Assembly: GCF_000330505.1 (NCBI RefSeq)
Contig: NW_004191750.1
Coordinates: forward strand, 467,470-531,469
Reading direction: 5' to 3'
Origin: Entamoeba invadens IP1
Lineage: Eukaryota; Evosea; Mastigamoebida; Endamoebidae
Length of the DNA: 64,000 bases
Shown here: one piece after another, positions 29,891-40,828 of the stretch
How the letters are laid out: each line of letters begins with the position of its first letter
Position numbering within the stretch: the first letter of the stretch is position 1
Notes under the pieces: model-generated
Databases searched by the model: none
Seen by the model: only the letters and a program-made list of their open reading frames with translations
What the model was told of the DNA's origin: nothing
Made by a program: the position numbers and the translations under genes

Positions 29891-30562
29891 TTAGCAAGAT
29901 TCATAAAGATTGCAAAACAACTCACCTGAATTGTCAAAATCAGAAAGAGAACACTTAAGAGGGGGGAAATCCTCTGAAAAGATGGAGCGGTTGTTGTAAT
30001 TAACAGCACAAATACTGAAACCACTTTTGTATGCACTATAAGCGGGGTTCGGGTTATCCTCAAAGACCACTGCGTCTTGTGGCTTTAGTCCAGGTCCAGC
30101 CCTTCTCAAAGCCTCAAAATAAACATCAGGTGCTGGTTTGGGATGTTCGACATCATCGCCTGTTACAATGTCTTTCACTTGTATATCCCACTTGCTCAAA
30201 TAAGCGCTAATGTGCTCCTTGCGTCCAGAAGACGCAATGACCACTGGAACACCCCTCTCGTTTAAAAGCTGGATAAAGCGGTCCACCCCCTTTATCGGCT
30301 CTGTTGAATAAATTGTGGTTTCAGTTTTGTCATTAAAGTATTTTGCGAGCGCTTCCGCAGACGAGAAGGTCGAACCTAAAGAAGGATAGAGAGAATAATA
30401 TTCTTTGGCCAACGACAACACACTTCGAGTCATTTGCTGAAGGCGGACTTCATGTGGAGTGAGAGGTAGAGAATAGTCAATTTCAAATTGGTCAAAGGTC
30501 GCCATCCAAAGATTTTCTGAAAACACTATTGTGCCATCGAAGTCAAAAAGTGCGGCTTTCAT
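29891..30562 (-). CDS. HAD-superfamily phosphatase, phosphoglycolate/sugar-phosphatase type
   Basis: A Mg-dependent hydrolase of the haloacid dehalogenase superfamily, 223 residues. Motif I is LFDFDGTIV (nucleophile Asp7, acid Asp9). A helical cap lies at about 15-85. Motif II is VVIASSGRK (Ser near 110). Motif III lysine is in EHPKPAPD, and motif IV is VVFEDNPNPAYSA. This order and the KPAPD spacing fit subfamily IA variant 3, which includes beta-phosphoglucomutase, phosphoglycolate phosphatase and small sugar-phosphate phosphatases. The substrate cannot be told from sequence. No targeting signal; cytosolic location inferred. Confidence 0.92.
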   Translation of the reverse strand: MKAALFDFDGTIVFSENLWMATFDQFEIDYSLPLTPHEVRLQQMTRSVLSLAKEYYSLYPSLGSTFSSAEALAKYFNDKTETTIYSTEPIKGVDRFIQLLNERGVPVVIASSGRKEHISAYLSKWDIQVKDIVTGDDVEHPKPAPDVYFEALRRAGPGLKPQDAVVFEDNPNPAYSAYKSGFSICAVNYNNRSIFSEDFPPLKCSLSDFDNSGELFCNLYESC

Positions 30563-31336
30563 CGTCTCATTTTCGAGTTACTCATTTTACGATTTTAAAT
30601 AAGGAAACAATTCTAATCGGAATAACAACAATACTTTGAAATATTCTATGTTGATTTAAAAAATGGATAAAAACACCGAAATTTGTATGGCTTTATTCAA
30701 TTTTTGAATCACAAAAGGACAACTGAAAAATACAACAACAAAACATTGTGGTAAAGGGCAACCGAACCATCTTTGTTTATTTGCGGTTGGTTTGGTGTGC
30801 TTTCTAACAAAATCATTTGTGTTTGAAATGTTTATTTTTTTTTGATAATGTTTTTTTTTATTATTCTTTTCAAAAAAGTGTGTTTGAAAAGTTATTATTT
30901 GCACAAATTATCCTTCTACCACTTATTTTTTATAGTTAAATCCATAAATTTAGACTTCTATTTTTTATAATTATTAATTCATAATTTAATATTTTATTCA
31001 ATTTATAGTAAAAATTAATTAAAATTGTTATAACAAATACCAAAGAATATTAACTTCCAGTTCGTTTATACACATCAATTACACGCAATTGACTTTATTT
31101 TTGTTTTACAATATGATTGGTTAAATTTACCACAGAACCAAAAATTAAATTTATGTTAGTATTTTTATATATTAAATAATTACAAATATAATTGAGTGTT
31201 GAAAATAATAATCAACACCCAAATAATTAGCAATACGATCTTACAGAGAACTCCATTTGAATTAGAACGAAAAGTATTAAGATCAAATATAAGTCCTCAA
31301 TCATCTCTTAAAGGATGAACTTAAAAATTGCAAGAG
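30563..31336. other. Intergenic region upstream of the membrane-protein gene
   Basis: 774 bp, AT-rich, between two divergently transcribed genes (HAD minus, membrane protein plus). An antisense 82-codon frame at 30656-30904 is Lys/Asn-rich low-complexity sequence and is not supported. Confidence 0.6.
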
Positions 31337-32719
31337 ATGTTCCTCATCACACTTTTGTTCATCACTGTGTATTCTCAGTCCGTTGAGGTCGAGGAGATCA
31401 AGTGGTCCACCGGTGCTGCTGGTGAAGTAGTAGCCTCTATGGCCCACAACGAAGAGTCGGATTACAAGTATACGTATGTCTTGCACTACCCGACTTCCTC
31501 ACAAAATTCGATAAAAATCGACTGCATCCACCCAACATATGAATCTGTATCCATCCAAGTTTCCACGTCCACGCCAGTCCGTCCCGTCATTGCAGCGACG
31601 ACTAAGAAGCTTTATTTCTTGAACAACGGGAATTTTGAAGTTTACAACATCGAACAGAAGATCCCCGTCGCTGTCGCGTTCCCCGCAAAGTCTTCCACTG
31701 ATGCAAATTCGCCAATGGATGTCATTGATCGAGAATTTTATACCGGGAAGCGTGAGGTTTATGTAGTTGTATGTCAGAACAAGCACTTAACTGTCTTGAA
31801 CGAGAGTCTTGACAAAGTGAAAGAATACCCAAATCCATGTGGTGAGTATATCAATTGGGGATATGACTATGTTGCTGTGAAGAACTCTTCGATGATTGAT
31901 ATCTACGGAGTCTCTACTGGTGGAGTTTTAACGTTTTATAAAACGATCACTCTAGCGGATAATACGACGAAGACGTATGCATTTGATGGCATGGTGATGT
32001 CTGGCCATGACGTCATATACACTGCTTTGAGTGATGTTGGGAAGATCCAAGTCAACTCTCCGAATAACTACGGATACGCAACGTTCATCAAAGATGTGTG
32101 GTTCAATGGAAATCACTCAACGAATTACGTTAAGACGCAGTACGCACAAATGATGTACACGTATGGATCTTTCTTGGCGGTTGGAGTCTTCGGATATACG
32201 GAAGCTTCTCGTGAACGTGTTGGTGGTGTGGATCTTTACTTTGACAAGTACTTGACTGGTAACACAAACAGATTTGAAAAGGTCTATTCCTTCAGAGGAA
32301 ACAGCTCCTATGGATATCGTGGCTACTCCGTTGGAATGGACGACAAGATGTTGTACATTGGAGGAAAGTTAGAGACTCAAACCATTGAAGTGCTTAAAGC
32401 CGCTATAGTGGATGTGTCAAATTACACTGCGAAGTATTGTGTTGGGATGAATTGTGAATGCGAGAGTGGGTACTTCTACTCAACTTATTACAAGAAGTGC
32501 TTCGCGCAATTAAGACCAAACACGGCTATTATAGTGACGGCGTGCTGCTTTGTCCTGTTTTTCATCATTATCGCTATCGTCGGTGTGTTACTTGCCTATA
32601 TGATGAAGTCCAAAGAAAAAGAAAGAAATAAAAAAGATGACGACTTTGAGGAAAAGAATGAAGTAATTGTCGAAAGTGAAGAAGAGAAAAAGGGGGAGAA
32701 AGACGAATTCATCCCATAA
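31337..32719 (+). CDS. Type I membrane protein, unknown function
   Basis: Function not recognised; topology is clear. The first ATG gives a signal peptide (MFLITLLFITVYSQSVEVEE). A beta-rich ectodomain of about 370 residues follows, with repeated short strands and several N-glycosylation sequons (for example NHST, NSSY, NYTA). Near the membrane is a small Cys cluster (CVGMNCECESGYF...YYKKC) resembling an EGF-like stub. One transmembrane helix (AIIVTACCFVLFFIIIAIVG, about residues 395-420) leads into a short, highly charged cytosolic tail. The spacing of the ectodomain strands suggests a beta-propeller, which is only an impression. Likely on the surface or in endomembranes. Confidence 0.85.
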   Translation: MFLITLLFITVYSQSVEVEEIKWSTGAAGEVVASMAHNEESDYKYTYVLHYPTSSQNSIKIDCIHPTYESVSIQVSTSTPVRPVIAATTKKLYFLNNGNFEVYNIEQKIPVAVAFPAKSSTDANSPMDVIDREFYTGKREVYVVVCQNKHLTVLNESLDKVKEYPNPCGEYINWGYDYVAVKNSSMIDIYGVSTGGVLTFYKTITLADNTTKTYAFDGMVMSGHDVIYTALSDVGKIQVNSPNNYGYATFIKDVWFNGNHSTNYVKTQYAQMMYTYGSFLAVGVFGYTEASRERVGGVDLYFDKYLTGNTNRFEKVYSFRGNSSYGYRGYSVGMDDKMLYIGGKLETQTIEVLKAAIVDVSNYTAKYCVGMNCECESGYFYSTYYKKCFAQLRPNTAIIVTACCFVLFFIIIAIVGVLLAYMMKSKEKERNKKDDDFEEKNEVIVESEEEKKGEKDEFIP

Positions 32720-34220
32720 CCCAATTTTGCACGCATTTATGGTTTATTATAGTTACTTGTAGTATAATAAGTAGTTTTGTACAGTATGTACTATATTTTT
32801 ATTATAATATAGTTCGAGAAAGTACATGTAATTCTTAACAAAAATAGAAAAAATAAAAACAAATGTTACCGAAATGAAAGAAAAAAATACAAAGCCATAT
32901 TTACAAAAAAAATAGTCAATAAGGAAACAATAACAACAATGTTCAAAAAAATGAAAAAAGTGGTTAAATAATTAAATCTATATATTAATTATAATTTAAC
33001 TATATTTTAATACAGTTATTTTTGAATTGGTTTATTTATTATACTTTATACTATAATTAATCTTTGACTAATTGATCAAAAAAAAAGGAATTTTTTAATG
33101 AAATTTTTAATAGAAGAAAGTCACGGCAAAACTAACTGCAAAATAATAACTTTAATAATATTTTTGAACAATTAAATCTAACTTGTTTCGAAATACATTA
33201 CTTTTTATTGTTTATGGCAACACAATCCAAATCTATCATTTCATTTGTTATATCAATTGGTTCCAAATGTTTTATTCAATAACTTTAGCAATATTAAAAA
33301 GACCTTCATGGCTACAATTTTGGGAACGAATTAAAAAATACTCGCAAATTCAGCATATAAGAACAAGACAATTTGTGGGAAAGGGTAATACTTCTATTGC
33401 ACTTTTTATCAGCAAAAAATTCCTGAATTTGTAGTATTAATTAAGCCAATATATTAATATTGTTTTTTAAAAATCCTTTTGACGAGTATTATTTTTGGAG
33501 TACTGAATATGTGAACCTTTTTTGCATTATTACGGTCGTTTTGTTGGTAAATAGCTCAGTTTTCTCAGAGAATTCGCGGGAAATTAATTTTCGATCTTCG
33601 CGAAGAAAGTAGAAGATGAAAAAGAAGTTGAATTGTCATTTGGGATTGTTTATAGTAAAACAAATGAGCATTTTAATAATCAAAATAGTTAATTACTGTT
33701 ACCCCTTCTAAAAAATATGGCATTAATTATAGTTCTTTTCATTTTACCTTTCTTTCGGCATTTCACGCTCTTTGTTTCAAAAAGAAACAATATAAATAAC
33801 AACCACAATAGTAGACAATTCAATCGTACTATAACGGGATAATTAAATAATAAAAATAAAAATATAATAAGATTACCATAAAACAGCAAGTGTTAAAGGG
33901 GTAATCGCAATAAGTCAAACAATCCCTTCAATTTGGATAAATAATTCCCCAAAACGAAGAAGGTTAGAATTCCGGAACAGATAGGACAATCTTGGCCGAG
34001 ATTGGAGTGGAAAGCGGCATTTAAATTATTGACGAGCATTTTTGGAAATATTTCCAAAAAATTTTTCGACCAAAAAGTGCCCTACTTTTTTTTTGCCGTT
34101 TTCCTCTGTCATTTTCGACTGCGTTTTGCAAAAGGAAGCCATTGTATCGTTACACCTTTTAGTTTCACTACAACAAAGTTCATTTTCCAAAAAAGAACAA
34201 AAAAACTTGAAAAAAATCAA
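32720..34220. other. AT-rich intergenic region
   Basis: 1.5 kb. It includes a weak 83-codon frame at 33183-33434 (no ATG at that point, no family resemblance) and many poly-A/T runs. Nothing else is supportable. Confidence 0.6.
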
Positions 34221-34298
34221 ATGCAGCAACAAAAGCGGTGCTACAACACTCAAACTTCAGACAACGAAACAACTACACTCGAAACACTTCCCCGCGGA

Positions 34299-35149
34299 AT
34301 GTCCGATGTCCTCAACGACGAATTTCTTCAAATGCAAACATCTCATTTGTCAAAAAAGATTTTGATGGTTGGAAATGATGGGGTTGGAAAGTCATGTTTT
34401 GTTGGTCAATTTTGTGTTTGTCTTCTGTTTTCATCTCTAGTATTTTTTTAGTACATGTACTATACTCATTGCGATACTTGAAAACTATACTCAACTAGTA
34501 ATAATAATTATTAAAATAGAAAACCAAGAATTAACGTCGAGAACGGAGTTTACAAGGAGAACAAAGACAATCAGATGTGTCAACTGAAACTGGTACATTT
34601 TAATGAACTTGAGATGCAACTTCAAATAGTTTGTTAATTATTATTATATATTAAAAAGTGGTATTAAATTTAATAATTAATTATTAAATACTAAATTAAT
34701 AATAAATTCAATTAAGTACTAAGACATAGTGGGACGTCTGTGGCCGTCAACGGAATTGTATGATGTCGGGAAAATATTATGACAAGACTGATGGGATCTT
34801 TTTAATGTATGATGTCACGGACCCCGTCTCGTTTGAGAGCGTGAAGGGATATATGAAAGATATCAAATATCACTCGCCGACAACCGCAACGAAGTTTTTG
34901 GTTGGGAACAAAAAGGACTTAGCCGCAAATCAAAATGTCTCGCCACATGAGGCAGAGGAACTTGCGCGGAACGAGGGGTTTATATTTAGAGAAATCTCAA
35001 CGAAGTCAAAGAGTGAAGTCGATGACTTATTTCAATTAATGATCGAAAAGATCGGAATGAAGGAGGGAGAAAAACAAATTAATGACAGTTTGGAAGAGGT
35101 CCCAAAAACTAAAAAGAAACAAAAAAAGGATTGCTGCCTTATTTGTTAA
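34299..35149 (+). CDS. Divergent Rab-like small GTPase (three exons)
   Basis: A small GTPase of the Rab type with exons ending at about 34415, 34628 and 35149. G1 P-loop GNDGVGKS, switch II WDVCGRQR (normally WDTAGQER), NKKD for guanine, and a STK variant of the SAK motif are present. YYDKTDGIFLMYDVTDPVSF matches the Rab core. It ends CCLIC, giving cysteines for prenylation and membrane attachment. The catalytic Gln of switch II is replaced by Arg, so GTP hydrolysis is probably slow. The exon 2 to 3 junction is clean (LQI to WDVCG). The exon 1 to 2 junction is not: canonical GTTTGT (34416) and TAG (34519) sites leave the frame off by one. Either a less usual AG (34541) is used or the gene is damaged. 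Alternative starts are 34221 and 34332. Confidence 0.75.
34416..34541 (+). other. Intron 1 of the Rab-like gene (3' end uncertain)
   Basis: The 5' site is GTTTGTCTTC at 34416. In-frame splicing needs the AG at 34541. The more typical TAG at 34519 keeps an effector-like KPRINVENGVY but shifts the frame. Confidence 0.45.
34629..34729 (+). other. Intron 2 of the Rab-like gene (101 nt)
   Basis: It starts GTTTGTTAAT and ends GACATAG. The phase 0 splice gives EMQLQI-WDVCGRQR, exactly the Rab strand before switch II. Confidence 0.9.
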
Positions 35150-36038
35150 GTCAGCTAAATAGTGTGAATGAGGAAAGAGTGGTGTGATTTGACCGAACTC
35201 AATCCAGTACTATATTATTATGATATTTATTATATTTTTAATTATTTTGTGGTTTAATTTTATGTATAGTTTATTTTTACTATTTCGTGTTCTTTGCTTT
35301 TATTATTTGTATTACCAAATAAAACGGAATTCTGATAATACAAAAAATCTATATGTTTTATTATTTAATTCCGATATAGAATATAGTAAATATATGGTTT
35401 ATTAATAGATAATAAACCATTTTAAAACACACAAATCAAAATTGAAATTTTTTTTGAGAAAAAGAAAAAAAGAACTTAAAAATCAATGGTGGACAAATGA
35501 GGGTTTGGGAATTACAATTCACAACAAATACAGAGAAATTCTTTTGAAATAATCACCTATTCAGAACAGTTCATTATGTTGTATTACACAATCTGTTGTT
35601 TTGATGAAAAGTTTGTTAACATCATTTATTACTAGTTCATTTATTATTAGTTCTAAAGAAACGTCAAATTCTATTTTCACAAACTTCAAATTCAGTGCTT
35701 ACCAAACTCAATTCGTTTTGGCCATTCTATTAATAAATTCAACACTATATATTTAATAGTATTTATAATTACATAATTATGGTTTTGTTCACAAAACATT
35801 TTACAAAATGGAATGATATTAACCAAAAGAATAAAATGCCGAAGAAAGAAGGTTTTGATAAGTCAAAGATTGTTCCAACGTCAAACAAAAACCACATTTG
35901 GTTGGTTCTTTTTAAGACCGAGAGATTAGGTGAAACCCCGAAGTTTTGGTGGCACAGTTGAGATGACAAAATGAGTGAAAAACGAGAAACAAGACCACAG
36001 AAAAGAAGAAAAAAAGAACGGAAAATAATACAAACCCA
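35150..36038. other. Intergenic region
   Basis: 889 bp. A 60-codon ATG frame at 35779-35961 has no recognisable features and is not called. AT-rich otherwise. Confidence 0.6.
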
Positions 36039-37304
36039 ATGGAAAGCAACGAGAACAAACAAACCGCCTCACTCAAAGAACTGAAGAGATGCTCGAAAAG
36101 TTTTGAAGCAATGCAACAAGCGTTTGTGTTGGCTTTGTTGAACATCAACGGTGTTGGGTTCAAGGTCAAAAGACCGGAACGACGATCTCAGAAAACACTC
36201 CAACTTTTTCTCATTGAAGAACTCAAGACGCCTATGGACGGCGCGATTCCCTTCGAAAAAGAATTGGACGCTTTTTGCTCGTCGTTTGTCGTCAAGGAAC
36301 TTAAAGAGTCAAACTATACACACCTCACACCATCCGACGTCGATTCAATTGCGTCTATTACCAGAGCCGCCGTTGATGGTATCTCACTGGAAAGGCTGAA
36401 GCAAATAAAACGACACAGAGACGCCAACAAAACTGCGACCTCGTTCAACTGGATAATGGAAAGGTGTGAACAACTGGGATACGAGTTCAAAAAGAGATCA
36501 ACTAAACCAGCAAAATATACAAAGAAAATGAACAAAATATGTGCGGTGGGTGGGAAAACAACGATGACGCTTGTCGAAATTTCTGAGATCGGAAAAAGAA
36601 TCAACGAACTTGTCTATCAACGATTTGATAAAGCGAGTGCTGTTGTGGAAGTCAAAGGAAACGATGAAGACGTATCGAAGATTGTCAAGGAAGTCTGTGA
36701 CAAACTTGTGAATCGAGGGAGCGTTGCCACCGATAACAATTATATAATTAACGATTTGTCCATTAACGAAAATTCAAACGAACACAAAAGCGAAGTGGCT
36801 GCCCCAGCACTACCAGTTGGGGTTGAAATGTTTCAAAAAGTCGACGACATGAAGATCGAGGTCATCAGTCCACACAACGAACTGGAGAAAGACCAAAAAG
36901 GCGTCAAACCCACCAAAAACGATCAACCGTTTCCGTCGGGCGATATTGGAACGTTGTTCCCATCAGGCGTTTATACAGACGCTTTTCTGACTCCAAAAAG
37001 CTCCGTCCCAGAACAAAAAGAGCAAAACTTGGTTGAACAGAATGTTTTACATCAATGTTTTACACCAAACTATGTTATAGTTCCACAAGAAGATGAAAAC
37101 AATCAAGTTTTTTCTGAAATCAAGAAAGAGCAAAATTTAGATGAAAGATTTCTCCCGCAAACCGTTTACGAAACGTTTGTCCAACAACCAACTTGTTGTG
37201 GCGAGAACAAACAGCCGTTTTTCATGAAAGACAGTAGCTATTATGATGATGAAATGTGTTCGTACAACAGCTTTGTCTCCCAAAACACCCCCTTCGGTTA
37301 TTGA
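36039..37304 (+). CDS. Hypothetical protein with helical basic N-terminus
   Basis: Not recognised. The 421-residue protein is helical and basic over about residues 1-215. A segment at 15-110 contains LKELKRCSKSFEAMQQAFVL and FLIEELKTPMDGAIPFEKEL. A second segment contains WIMERCEQLGYEFKKRSTKP. The C-terminal half is low in order, with Asn/Gln/Pro-rich stretches and repeated SGDIGTLFPSGVY and QNVLHQCF/VPQEDENNQVF pieces. The layout (basic folded N-terminus, disordered acidic C-terminus) would fit a DNA-binding regulator, but no known DNA-binding motif is seen and this is speculation. There is no membrane segment. Confidence 0.7.
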   Translation: MESNENKQTASLKELKRCSKSFEAMQQAFVLALLNINGVGFKVKRPERRSQKTLQLFLIEELKTPMDGAIPFEKELDAFCSSFVVKELKESNYTHLTPSDVDSIASITRAAVDGISLERLKQIKRHRDANKTATSFNWIMERCEQLGYEFKKRSTKPAKYTKKMNKICAVGGKTTMTLVEISEIGKRINELVYQRFDKASAVVEVKGNDEDVSKIVKEVCDKLVNRGSVATDNNYIINDLSINENSNEHKSEVAAPALPVGVEMFQKVDDMKIEVISPHNELEKDQKGVKPTKNDQPFPSGDIGTLFPSGVYTDAFLTPKSSVPEQKEQNLVEQNVLHQCFTPNYVIVPQEDENNQVFSEIKKEQNLDERFLPQTVYETFVQQPTCCGENKQPFFMKDSSYYDDEMCSYNSFVSQNTPFGY

Positions 37305-37471
37305 AGACCACACACATGTTGTCTTCATGTTTTTACTTCTACATATTATTATTATATCAACAATTAACAGCTTTGATTGTCAATAATTTGTTTATTTTTT
37401 GAATTATTAGTTATTTATTTCTTATTCTATTTCTTAACTTAAAACACAAAAACTATTTAATACACCACTTT

Positions 37472-39088
37472 CTAAAAATCATTGAACACACCAAAACAGT
37501 CGTCAGGTACAAGAATCTGTTCCTCAAGTCTCTTACACCCTTTAAAGCAATTTCTTCCAAAGTTGACAAGCTTTGGCGGCAATATCAAAAACTCGAGGTT
37601 TGAGCAGAACTGAAAAGACCCATCTTCAATACTCCTTAACGTCTTTGGCAAGTCTATCTCAACCAGACTCTTGCAGTTATAAAATGCGTTCTTCTCGATT
37701 GTTTCAAGCCGCTTCGGTAGTGTGACGTTGTCGAGACTTGTACAGCTGAAAAAGCAATTCTCTGACACTTTCACGACGTTTTCTCCAACACACACATTAT
37801 TCAGTTTCTCGCAGTTTTCAAAGCAATTTTCGCCAAGGCTTTCGATGTGCTCAAGTCCGACGACGTTCTCCAATTGATGACAATCCATGAAACACATCTT
37901 TGGTACTCTTTTCAAGTTATTCCCAAACGAGACGTTCTTCAACGTCTCGCAATTCGAAAAACACGACTCACCGACGTCACTCACGGACTTTGGCAATTCC
38001 AAGTATTCAAGTGTTGTGCATTTCGAAAAACAGTATTCCCCAATTTTCATCAAACCATCGGGAAGATGGACTTTTTGAAGGTGGTCACACCCCTCAAAAC
38101 AACTTTTTGGGAGCACTTGAATGAAGGAAGAAATGTCGACCACTGTCAACTTTTTGCAGTTCAAAAATGCGAAACTGCCAAGCTCTGTCAAGAGGGAAGG
38201 CAGCTTTGGAAATTCAAGTTGTTGGCAGTCGTTGAAACACTCGTTGCCGATTTTCTTGATGGAGTCTGTCATTGTGATTTTGGAAAGTGTTGCACATCCT
38301 TTGAAACACATATCGTCCAACGTTGTGACACTTTGTGGGATGTTAATCTTCCGCAACCTTTCACACCCCTCAAACGCCATCTTCGACACCGTCCGGACAC
38401 GTGTTGGGATACAAATTTTCTCCACGTCTTTTCTCATGTAAAACGTCTTCTCGCCGATTGTGTTGACCTCCACGGGGATTTTTGGTCCATAGAATTCGAC
38501 ATAGCCCGCGTTGATCTGCAAATTGAGGAAGATGTTTTTTTCAGAGAGTCTTTGAGCCTTTGACAGTTGACAAGGAAACGTCCAAACAAATGTTTTCGCG
38601 TTTGGGATGCGTAGGTCTGTGGGTGATGTTAGGTATTGTACCGTCGCGTTTTTAAAGAGTTTTGAAGCCCTAATAGGGTTATACGTGAATCGGTCGATAA
38701 TTCCTGAACATCTGTTGTTGATTTGTGTGAACGTGAGATAGTCATGTTCTGTTTTAAAGTACTTTGATATCTCGAACAAAACGTCTTCAGTGAACTGTTT
38801 TGCTGTTGTTCTCTTCTTGAAGATATAAACAAATTTCTTCTTTTGTGTTGATGATGATGAAAGAGGAGGTTGTGAATATAGAGATGATACCGAAGGGTTA
38901 CTTTGAATACTTTCTCTGATAAGTTCTTCTTCTTCTGTGTCGATAGATTCGGAATATGATTCATCTTGTTCTTTCTCCTCTGACATCGAATTCTGTTCTT
39001 TCCTATCGTCGTCATATGAATATTCTTCCCTCATAGGTGGAGGTGGTGCAAGAGTTAAAATAGTGTTTCCTTTGTCTGTACTTTTCAT
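37472..39088 (-). CDS. BspA-like leucine-rich repeat protein
   Basis: A 538-residue protein. The N-terminus (about 1-90) is Ser/Glu-rich and disordered. At 90-130 is a helical F-box-like or family-specific segment (FTEDVLFEISKYFKTEHDYLTFTQINN). From about 215 to 525 run 13 or so BspA-type (LRR_5) repeats with the pattern CFxxCxxLxxVxLPxxLxxIG. Each is about 23 residues; examples are CFEGCDHLQKVHLPDGLMKI and CFSKCTTLEYLELPKSVSDV. BspA-like proteins are greatly expanded in Entamoeba and Trichomonas. There is no signal peptide, so this copy is probably intracellular, and its binding partner is unknown. A related protein is at 51615-53033. Confidence 0.93.
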   Translation of the reverse strand: MKSTDKGNTILTLAPPPPMREEYSYDDDRKEQNSMSEEKEQDESYSESIDTEEEELIRESIQSNPSVSSLYSQPPLSSSSTQKKKFVYIFKKRTTAKQFTEDVLFEISKYFKTEHDYLTFTQINNRCSGIIDRFTYNPIRASKLFKNATVQYLTSPTDLRIPNAKTFVWTFPCQLSKAQRLSEKNIFLNLQINAGYVEFYGPKIPVEVNTIGEKTFYMRKDVEKICIPTRVRTVSKMAFEGCERLRKINIPQSVTTLDDMCFKGCATLSKITMTDSIKKIGNECFNDCQQLEFPKLPSLLTELGSFAFLNCKKLTVVDISSFIQVLPKSCFEGCDHLQKVHLPDGLMKIGEYCFSKCTTLEYLELPKSVSDVGESCFSNCETLKNVSFGNNLKRVPKMCFMDCHQLENVVGLEHIESLGENCFENCEKLNNVCVGENVVKVSENCFFSCTSLDNVTLPKRLETIEKNAFYNCKSLVEIDLPKTLRSIEDGSFQFCSNLEFLILPPKLVNFGRNCFKGCKRLEEQILVPDDCFGVFNDF

Positions 39089-39325
39089 TCACTAGTTATT
39101 TTGAAAAGGTATTTTCTAGTTTTGTATCTTTTCCTTTCATTTCCTTCAAAAGAAATTTTGTGCCACTTTTGTCCTCATATTTCGGGTCTCATCCACTTTC
39201 TATTGAAAAAGAGAAAATGTCACAATTTCTTTTTGTAAAAGTGCAAAAAAGAATGAAAAAGGGGTTTCCAAAATTCAGAGACAGAAAAGAAGAAAACGCG
39301 GAGACACAACAAACAGAGCATTCAA

Positions 39326-40828
39326 TCAGAAATTGCAAGGCTGGAAAACATTCATTCCGTCCCAGGCTGTAGTTGCGACAACACCTTTTATTTGTTGGTG
39401 CCAATGTGCTTCTTTAATATTTTTCTGTCCTTGGTGTAAGAACATCAATTGAGCGGGGATCTTTTCTTCTTGGACGTGATACTTCTCTGCCGCCTCTTTA
39501 TCTGCTTCCATAGAGATATCCCAAAAAGAGACGGTGTCATCTTCGCTACTAGCCATGAACGAAGTTTCGTCGTGAGGACACCACTCGACTGACGTGATAG
39601 CTTTTTTATGCCAATCAAAGGTCGCAATAGGGAAATCAAATGTACGGAAATCCCACACTTTCAACTCACCATTGTCTGCTCCTGAGACTACTTGGAATGT
39701 ATTCAACTTATTCCAATTGATCACATTCACATCACTCCCATGCGCTTTAATACTTTTAACACATCTTTCTTTACTACGAGCATCCCACAACCGTATCGTT
39801 TGATCACATGAACAACTTAAGAACACGTCCGCTTCATTCGGTGACCACTGTAAGTCTTCAACCGACTTTTTATGCCCTAAATACGATTCTGGTGACCCTC
39901 TCCATTCACTCCCATCATATTCCCATAATGAAAGTCGTCCATTCAGACATCCACTGATCAAACGACCTTCTACTACAGAAGACCAGTCTAACGCAAACCC
40001 TTCGCATTGTTGGTGTAACACCGACTTCACCTCTTTCCCTTTCACCGAAATGCCCCCTTCTACTCCTTCAAAATGGGCAGTCATATCATAGACATAGATG
40101 TTCCCATTATCTCCCCATAACGCAGCATACCCGGGCTTTTGTTTTAATGTACGGACTCTATTCACATTAGCTGGAAATTTGGCTTCAGAAGAGACCAAAA
40201 CGGGGTCACTATACGGACAGCTTTGTTCTATTTTTGGTTTCAGTTCATTGTTTTCAGAGTCCTCGTCCTCCGACTCTTCGTCTTCGTTAGTGTAACACAT
40301 CGATGAAACTTTGACTAAAGACACTTTATTCGATATCCCAGTTTCCACTTGAGACCCAGTGATGAAATATAAAGTGTGTGGCGGTTGTTCTCTCAATGCT
40401 CCGAGGGTGTCCGGTACAAAATCAAATGACATGCACGACCATTCCAATGACAGCGTGTGAAGCATTTTATAAGCCCCACCAGACACTTCAAGTTCTTCAT
40501 TAGGTTCTGCCATACTTTGTCCTGGGATGAACGCTTCTGTGACTACTTTGACCTTTTCTTCGGGGTCTTCAATCACGTCTTTAGTTCCAGTAACCCGTCC
40601 TGTTTCCCCGTCGTCTTCTTCCATATCTTTATTCTCTTCTACAATTTCCTCTTCTTCTTGTAAGTCTCCCTCCTCTTGGTTCAACTCGTCTTCATCAAAT
40701 ACATCATCGTCAGAGTCCTCTTCCATCGGTGCTCCTCTTTCGGGTTTAAACACTTGCTTTGGGTTAATGAAGTGCTTGCTCATGTTCACTCGTCCAGCTT
40801 TGCGTTGCTTCTTCGATTGTTTGTCCAT
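39326..40828 (-). CDS. GRWD1/Rrb1-type WD40 ribosome-assembly protein
   Basis: A 500-residue WD40 protein matching glutamate-rich WD repeat protein (GRWD1; Rrb1 in yeast), which chaperones ribosomal protein L3 into pre-60S particles in the nucleolus. A basic start (MDKQSKKQRKAGR) is followed by a long acidic stretch (about 35-80). The diagnostic segment is YKMLHTLSLEWSCMSFDFVPDTLG near residue 120, then PHTLYFITGSQ. WD repeats follow at about 250-490 (IRLWDARSKERCVKSIKAH, GELKVWDFRTF, DTVSFWDISME). The lysine-rich start and acidic block are typical of the family. Confidence 0.93.
   Translation of the reverse strand: MDKQSKKQRKAGRVNMSKHFINPKQVFKPERGAPMEEDSDDDVFDEDELNQEEGDLQEEEEIVEENKDMEEDDGETGRVTGTKDVIEDPEEKVKVVTEAFIPGQSMAEPNEELEVSGGAYKMLHTLSLEWSCMSFDFVPDTLGALREQPPHTLYFITGSQVETGISNKVSLVKVSSMCYTNEDEESEDEDSENNELKPKIEQSCPYSDPVLVSSEAKFPANVNRVRTLKQKPGYAALWGDNGNIYVYDMTAHFEGVEGGISVKGKEVKSVLHQQCEGFALDWSSVVEGRLISGCLNGRLSLWEYDGSEWRGSPESYLGHKKSVEDLQWSPNEADVFLSCSCDQTIRLWDARSKERCVKSIKAHGSDVNVINWNKLNTFQVVSGADNGELKVWDFRTFDFPIATFDWHKKAITSVEWCPHDETSFMASSEDDTVSFWDISMEADKEAAEKYHVQEEKIPAQLMFLHQGQKNIKEAHWHQQIKGVVATTAWDGMNVFQPCNF

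Noticed and set aside
33183..33434. 83-codon frame in the 32.7-34.2 kb intergenic region
   Set aside because: Does not begin with ATG and has no domain likeness.
34002..34298. Upstream extension of the Rab-like frame
   Set aside because: Begins on TTG, Phe/Lys-rich and not Rab-like; translation more likely starts at 34299 (or 34221/34332).
35779..35961. 60-codon frame upstream of the hypothetical gene at 36039
   Set aside because: No conserved features; joining it by an intron to the next gene found no GTTTGT site.
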